Shown here: positions 58,031 through 64,000 of the stretch, one piece after another
Numbering within the stretch: position 1 is the first letter of the stretch
Layout: each line of letters opens with the position of its first letter
NCBI RefSeq assembly: GCF_000264905.1
Contig: NW_006763146.1
Coordinates: forward strand, 186,988 to 250,987
Length of the DNA: 64,000 nucleotides
Source of the DNA: Stereum hirsutum FP-91666 SS1
Taxonomy: Eukaryota > Basidiomycota > Agaricomycetes > Russulales > Stereaceae
Reading direction: 5' to 3'
Position numbers and translations under genes: made by a program
Notes under the pieces: model-generated
What the model was told of the DNA's origin: nothing
Seen by the model: only the letters and a program-made list of their open reading frames with translations
Database searches by the model: none

Positions 58031-59919
58031 GTCATAAACCTCATTCCCGACGAGTACACCTACATAGTATCGAGATAAACACGAATAATTGCCTTTGGGA
58101 ATGGATAGACCTCACGAAGAACGAGTTAAAAGGCCGCGAGTCCAGTGCCAGCGCGTGGACGACATAATGTTCCTGGGTATGGCACTCAACGCTGGATAAG
58201 TCGAGCTATACATGCTGCTGAGGAAAATAGAGGTACAGCGACAAGGTGGGCGATGGGAAAGGATATCGAGTGGTGAGGGGGGAGAGAAGGAGGCATAGAC
58301 AAGCCGGGCGCTCAGTCCGGGCTCACCAAGCGAGTCAACAAGATCACGTGCCAGTTTAGGGCGGGCGGCGCTTGAGAGACCTTGTTTTTCCCAACGCCCT
58401 CGGAGCTCGTCCTCTTCAACCCATCTCTGCACGTCTGCGTACAGCACCGCGTCTTTACTCACCTCGCCCACTCCGGCACGTCACCTTACTCCCTCTACTA
58501 CTTACACCACCACACACTTCCTTCGCACCAAGGTACTCAGGCAAACGCCTCAGACGCGTCAAAAGCGTGCTACGAAAGTAGTCTGGTTGCCGCGATCTTG
58601 GAAAGGAGGTGTGGGCGGAGGATATTGGTGGTCACGATAGGCCAAGACAGCTTTAAATGTGTCTTTGTAGATTAGGTAGTATGGCAGGGGCCCGTCACTC
58701 AATGCAGACGACGGAAGCTGCAACGAATTCCATCTCCTCCACCACTTTTTTCATTGTTGCATAGTGTGCCCTTCCGTTGCTCTTCCGATAATTATCGTAA
58801 ACATCTTGTGGCAAGGGGCAATTTAGGCCGCTAGAACTCGGTCCGAGCCATCTAAGTACACCCGATGAGCAGAGAAAGACTGTCAACAGGATATTCACCC
58901 TATTCCGTCTATCAAAGTATGAATAATCTACAGCGGTCTGCGCCAAAAGAGCCAAAAGACCGGATAGACCGGAATAGACCCGAAAGTTAGGTTTAGTCAG
59001 ATGCAGTCTTGCTGATGTGCACTACCTTAGCAGCTCATTTCAGTCTTGGCATCGTTGAGTTTCTTGCTTTTCACCGCTGTCTGTTTGGTCAAGACGTGAT
59101 CGCAGTCGTCTCGAACTTGAATACCACGGTCTTCCAAGCTGCACTGGTCGAGCTGTACAGCTCACCGAGGACATCGATGGGGATATGTGCGGCTATTTAT
59201 GGTGTACTGCTCTAGTTTTCAGCACTATTTGCTGGTGCACTAAACCCTGGTCATTTCTGAACTCTCACATGAACTCTTTGCGCAACCTGGAACGCCTATG
59301 TGCTTTCCTAACAGGGTTTCGCTTGTGGAGGGATTAAGCATTGGCGTGCACCTTTGACAACTTAGGAACAGTTCGTTTCCCGATCGTTGCCATCACTGGA
59401 TACGGAACATGCAAGCGCTGAACGCAGATGTGGTACGGTCGGATATGTGTCCGCCGTTCTATTGACTTCGTTCAACGTCGACACCGATCCCTCCTCGATC
59501 TCGAGCCGCACTATGTATATTCTCGCTTCCTCCGGCTCAGCTACCATTCGTTCCTGTCTACCCTGACGATACTTGGAGAGAATGCTGGAAACGTTTGCTG
59601 GCCTCGTTGCATCCTGCAATCGATGTATTTTTGATCGGGGCCGCCCAACTACCGTTCTATCTCCAGCTGAGCAGTGTATTCCCCAATACGGGCGGAGACT
59701 ACATGCCGGAATACATCGTAGTCCGGTCATATACATCCGTCTACCGATCTGAGCAAGACTTCTCCATTACAATGGCGATCAGGCAATGACCACTGACCAT
59801 ACGGAAGACTTGTTCCCATCCCTTGAACTCGAGGAGGCTTAAGAGTCGGTGCACGCGCCGCTGGCGCCTTTCGACTCTCGCATTCTACGCCCACATCTAC
59901 CTCAGTATACGAGTACACC
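58031..59919. other. Poorly resolved region, 1.9 kb
   Basis: On the minus strand, about 58330-58450, a charged helical piece (DVQRWVEEDELRGRWEKQ) looks coding, but no complete gene could be built. The right copy of the inverted repeat is at 58962-59021. Near 59500-59790 the plus strand has a protein-like frame without a motif. No gene is supported. Confidence 0.3.
58962..59021 (-). repeat. Right copy of a dispersed inverted repeat
   Basis: Reverse-complement partner of 56630-56686; see that entry. Confidence 0.8.
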
Positions 59920-62043
59920 ATGGCCCTCGACAACTCTTCCGCAGGTGCTATTCCGCACCCAGTTCAGGAGAAACAAACTAGTCGCGTTCGCTCACGAATA
60001 TTCTCTTCAAGCCAGTCTTCCTTCATGCTACCATTTCGCCTGCCCATCCTTCGTCGACACCCCAGACTGCTCCTCTCAGCCATTATCCTTGTAGTTCTCT
60101 CGTATGTTGGTTGGGTTTGGCGGTCTGACGATCTCCCGCCGACGTACGAAGCGTGGCGTAAAAGGGAGAAGAAGTTGCCACAACATAATATGCTGTTACC
60201 GTTTCCTCAGGGAGGGGAGGGAAAATATTTGTATATGGCCAACCATGTTATTCGTGAGCACGTTGATAATTCATCCTAACGCGCTGGTGCTGTATCATTC
60301 ATGAGGGGTGTATTTGTTTGTTACATAGACGTTGGATGGGGAAATGCCATGCAGGAACAGCTCATGAACGCCCACCTTGCTTACCTCGTTAACCGCACGT
60401 AGGTTACACCTCCTTATTCCTGGACCTTTCAGTACTGACTACTGTCTCTAATCTTTCGCAGTAATGTGCTCGACGAGTATACTTGGGAACGCGACAAAGT
60501 CTACTCGGAATTCGGAAACCACCTCATCCCGTCTCGAATACCCATGACCGCGCTCGTCTCAGGTTTATTCATCTCACAAACTTTTCCTATATAAATATTC
60601 TATCTTTACCACCTTCGTTCCACCGCCCTTCACCCCACCGCGCGCTAACTCAAAACGTTCTTCCAAACCATATAGGCCCATTAGGCAGGTCTCCTTTCCC
60701 CGGTGGCACGCCCTCGGTCGGCAAACCCTTCTTCGACAAAGTATGCCCCGTCTCGGAACGCACAATCCTCCGAAGCAGCGACTTATCCGACCATCTACAA
60801 GGAGCGAGCGCGTTGACGGTTGCGGAGGCGTGGGCAGAGAGGATCAGGGGGATAGAGGGGAGATGTGTGGAGGTTGACATTGAGGGATTTCAGATATTCA
60901 ATTTTTTGTGAGTCGTCGGTTTTTTGCTCTGTCCTACAGACCTCCCACTTTGGGATCCGGGTTCGTTATGCTGGTTGATGACGATGATTCTGTGGTGTGG
61001 TGTATCAAATAATTAATTCTATGTGCGCCCAGCTTGTTCGGCAGTGCTCACCATCTCCTCCCCATCTGGCCATCGTACTCCGAATCTCCCAGCCTCACCC
61101 AATTCCGATGGTCTCCGCTCATCACCAACGCCTTGGTTAAGAACCGGGACCTCATCCATCCCGATATCATTCATACTTCCTACTTGGGACTGCGGTCAAC
61201 AAGGTTTCCCAGCCGACTGTCGTTCTTGAGCGGTCTCGCTCGCCCCAAGTCGAGTGGGCAGGCAGAGATGGAGAGGGAAGAGGAGGTGAAGCCGTTGAAG
61301 GGGCTGTTGGCGTTACATATCAGGAGAGGAGACTATGAGGAACATTGTCGGAATTTGGAGGGTTGGGGGTCGAGGTATCAAGGTCCGTCTGTTTGTCTCC
61401 TTCACCATGCTTTCTATCTTCGCATTCTGGTAAGATCGAAATTAAACTAATCTATAGATTGCAGGCTTTAACGAATTCCCTGAGTTCTTAGACCACTTCG
61501 ATCCCGACTCGTCAGGAAACCGAACGGCGGCTTATCTCGAACACTGCTATCCCTCCATCCCCCAAATCCTCGCCCGCGTCCATTTTATCCGCCGCGAATA
61601 TGAATCCCTTCCTCATCCACATCCACCCCTCCCACTGTCCTCCGCATCTTTCTTCCCGCTCCGTAGACTCGATAGAGTGTACATGTTGACGAATGGGAAG
61701 GGAGAGTGGTTGGAGGAGTTGACGCGGGGATTGGAGGGGCTAGGTGGGTGGGTTGATGAGGAGCCTATAAGGACGAGTAGGGATTTGGGAAGGAGGTTGG
61801 GGAAGGAGGAGAGGGGTGTGGCGCAGGCGGTGGATATGGCGATTGCGCAGAGGGCGGAGGTGTTTGTTGGGAATGGGGTACGTCCCTATCTTACGTTTCG
61901 TCGTTCAGGTCTGGTCGCGGTGACTTTCGTGTCATTATTGACGGGTCGCTCTCTTTCTGTAGTTCTCGAGTTTGACGTCGAACGTGAACACGCTACGGAT
62001 GGCTCAACAGAAGGCGAGGCCAGAGAGTATGCGGTTCTGGTGA
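59920..62043 (+). CDS. Membrane-anchored O-fucosyltransferase-like protein
   Basis: Seven exons (59920-60253, 60329-60398, 60462-60562, 60676-60907, 61033-61382, 61465-61877, 61963-62043) total 1581 nt and give 526 residues. A basic N-terminus and one transmembrane helix (about residues 50-67) fit a type II Golgi protein. The luminal part has the GDP-fucose O-fucosyltransferase-like signature HIRRGD (about 341-346) followed by YEEHC, the early WGNAMQEQLMNA segment, and the C-terminal VGNGFSSLTSNVNTLR with RMAQQK and MRFW, as in fungal members. Such enzymes transfer fucose or related sugars to protein, but the donor and acceptor are not established for fungal members. The start is the first ATG, giving a full N-terminal anchor. 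Confidence 0.85.
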
Positions 62044-62341
62044 TTGTCGGCGGTGTGGGGAGGATCGGATAATTCGGGATTGTCAGACAACCTATTTATT
62101 TCTCACTGGGCACAGTTCTTCTTTATTGGATTGCAGTTTTATAATCACGAGCATTCCTAGGATACCCACACGAGCCCAGTTCGACATGCCACTTTTGGGC
62201 GGGCGGACGCTCGAATCAAATGAAAAACACATATACCACGATATTCCGCAGCTCTCGTCGTCTGATTTTTCGATACGAGAAAAACGAATATGGGACACCA
62301 ACATTGATCAGTACAAAAACAAACCATTTTTCAATGTCATA
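62044..62341. other. Intergenic
   Basis: 3' region of the fucosyltransferase-like gene. Nothing else was recognised. Confidence 0.5.
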
Positions 62342-62415
62342 TGGACATGTCCGGAATTGAACCGGACACCTTTCGCATGCGAAGCGAACGTGATAACCAA
62401 CTACACCACATGCCC
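62342..62415 (-). tRNA. tRNA-Ala (CGC)
   Basis: It is a complete intronless cloverleaf: acceptor GGGCATG with CATGTCC (one G-T pair), D-arm GTGGTGTAGTTGGTTATCAC, anticodon stem TTCGC/GCGAA with anticodon CGC, T-arm GTCCG-GTTCAATTC-CGGAC, and an A discriminator. Confidence 0.93.
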
Positions 62416-62624
62416 ATAGCGATGTTCCTTAATTAGAATATAGTACGTGAGTCCTTCGGGAGGTGGTCGCAAAAACATCACGAACACCAGGCCGCCACCT
62501 GCCGCCACCTCCTTCGTCCCGACCACCATCACCAATACTCCCACACTCGCCGCTTCTCCGTCTACGTTGCTGCTCGTCGCCCTCATCATCCAAGCCTTAT
62601 AAATATACCACAGTATTCAACGAC

Positions 62625-63856
62625 ATGCCCGGACGAAAGAATGCCAAACAATCCAAGGAAGACGAGCTCGCTCCGTCTCAGCAGTCCTCCAGTGGGAGTG
62701 ACGATACGTACGCTTTGCTCAACCTCTTTTAGGTATCTATGGAACTGACGTTGTGGTCTTGACCTTCGTTTCATGTTTCTGTGAACCACTGTGGCTTTTG
62801 TTACAGGATGATGATCGCTTTCGCTCAACAAATGCAAGGTGTGTGGCGACCGGGACGATAGCCCCTATCTTCTTGCACCAGGTTCCGCTGCTCGACTCCA
62901 GTCTCCCAGCGAGCAACGCCTTCTGTCGCTAACCGTCCTACATTGTGTGCTACCCGGAATAGTCTCTGCGGAGAAAAAGAGGCAAGCGCAGGATAAGAAA
63001 TTCATGCAGACTGCTGAGAAGGACTTCGTTGCTCTCGTACGTCTTGCACTCTCGGCCCTCACCACCACATCTCGCGACGTGTTTTCCTACATGGCACTTT
63101 GTTGGTGAAATGCGTTCCTTACTTTTGGACAAACCTCGATATATGCGAATATATCCACCCAGCTCTCCGCCCGAACAGGGGAACTCGTCGACTTCAGAGA
63201 GGAAGTGTACGTCCGTCCTTCGTTTTCCACTGCTGCTTCCTCCGCCAGTTGTTAGCCCCTGGAACCGGTTTGATATTTTAGGCTCCAGCAAAGCGAACGC
63301 TTCAGGCTCGAATTTGCTGAGAATGAAGATGCGATACGGAAGATCTGGGTAGAGATATTGAGGGAGCAGTTGGGGTACACGGTGTGTGCTTTTTCTTATT
63401 GCCAGCGATAGGCAGACTTGGGAAGGGGCTACTGGTTCTTGGCACGTATCAGGCGCTCCATGTATGCGTTTGGAGATACGTCCTTCGTGTCCAACCTTAG
63501 AGAGCAAAACTGAACGGTCATCTCCATGCCGGATATATGCGCATATATCGTCCATAGTCCGCTCAATGCCTATGTTCTTGTATCGGTATCGTCTTCTCTG
63601 GTGACCGCTGACTTACTTTGCTATGATCATAGGAACGTGCATCTCAGTACCAGTCAGCCACAATCGCTATGGGGGGGAAACGGCAAGCCGACATCTCGAA
63701 GAAGTTGAACGAATACGAACGTGAGGCTGAAGGTGTGCCAACTGCAACAACACTCGAGAGGTGGAGCTGACCTTCCTTGGCTGATCACCTTGCGCAGGAT
63801 GTCACGCTCTTTCGCGGTCGATCCTGGACCGTTCAACTCAGTCACACCCTCGTTGA
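62625..63856 (+). CDS. Small helical protein, unknown family
   Basis: Seven short exons (62625-62707, 62807-62838, 62963-63036, 63163-63206, 63282-63381, 63633-63732, 63798-63856) total 492 nt and give 163 residues. Apart from a Ser/Gln-rich N-terminus the product is almost entirely helical and charged: EKKRQAQDKKFMQTAEKDF, FREEVLQQSERFRLEFAENE, IRKIWVEILREQLG, ADISKKLNEYEREAE. It resembles a small coiled-coil subunit of a larger complex, but I cannot assign it. All phases agree and the donors include GTACGC, GTACGT and GTGTGT types. The last exon is the weakest part, and the gene could extend differently past 63732. Confidence 0.55.
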
Positions 63857-64000
63857 AAATTGGGGCCTGCCTGTTGAATGACTAAAATTCTTCCTCGAGT
63901 CTTGGACGTTGTCCGCTTCTCTGTGTTTCATGAAGCCCTCGTCTCGGATCATCTATGTCGAACTTCCAGACTCTGTTCTTGCTCGCCCTCGAGTTCAAAG
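63857..64000. other. Window end
   Basis: Nothing recognised. The 3' UTR of the preceding gene or an unfinished further exon could lie here. Confidence 0.3.

Noticed and set aside
1..64000. CRISPR arrays, bacterial operons or ribosome binding sites
   Set aside because: No regularly spaced identical repeats with unique spacers were seen, and genes have eukaryotic introns.

Overview
The window looks like nuclear DNA of a filamentous basidiomycete, probably an agaricomycete. Genes carry many short GT..AG introns (about 50 to 110 nt), coding density is mixed, and protein families typical of mushrooms are present: F-box proteins with leucine-rich tails, BTB/POZ proteins, a P450 and a Zn2Cys6 factor. 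I recognise three tRNA genes: Met with an intron, Lys(CTT) with an intron, and Ala(CGC).

Layout. 0-3.4 kb: tRNA-Met, a GC-rich tRNA-like patch, then MDM35 and VPS29 as a divergent pair. 3.4-13.1 kb: gene-poor DNA with a degenerate 0.6-kb tandem duplication. 13.2-14.7 kb: a Zn2Cys6 transcription factor. 14.7-21.3 kb: gene-poor DNA with possible relics. 21.3-24.4 kb: a roadblock dynein light chain and ATG14, divergent. 25.5-27.6 kb: an F-box gene and tRNA-Lys. 30.1-32.8 kb: a ten-exon cytochrome P450. 33.6-34.9 kb: a probable decayed gene. 34.9-37.8 kb: a coiled-coil protein with a C-terminal Cys/His site. 38.2-41.1 kb: RRP43 and MIS12, divergent. 41.4-56.2 kb: a block with four BTB genes, two F-box genes and one proline-rich protein gene. 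56.2-59.9 kb: poorly resolved DNA bounded by an inverted repeat. 59.9-64 kb: a membrane-anchored O-fucosyltransferase-like protein, tRNA-Ala and a small helical protein.

The conserved genes are core functions: retromer and autophagy trafficking (VPS29, ATG14), mitochondrial lipid transfer (MDM35), dynein, the RNA exosome (RRP43) and the kinetochore (MIS12). They sit as divergent head-to-head pairs with 120 to 265 bp between start codons. Exon structures were joined by hand. For most of these genes the summed exons give an open frame with a length divisible by three, which supports the models.

The most unusual part is the 41-56 kb block. It combines likely CUL3-type (BTB) and SCF-type (F-box) substrate-adaptor genes, and each of the six has GTGGC/GCCAC palindromes or repeats about 95 to 265 bp upstream of its start codon. 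I suggest a co-regulated, rapidly diversifying adaptor cluster. This is inference, and the short motif also occurs elsewhere in the window.
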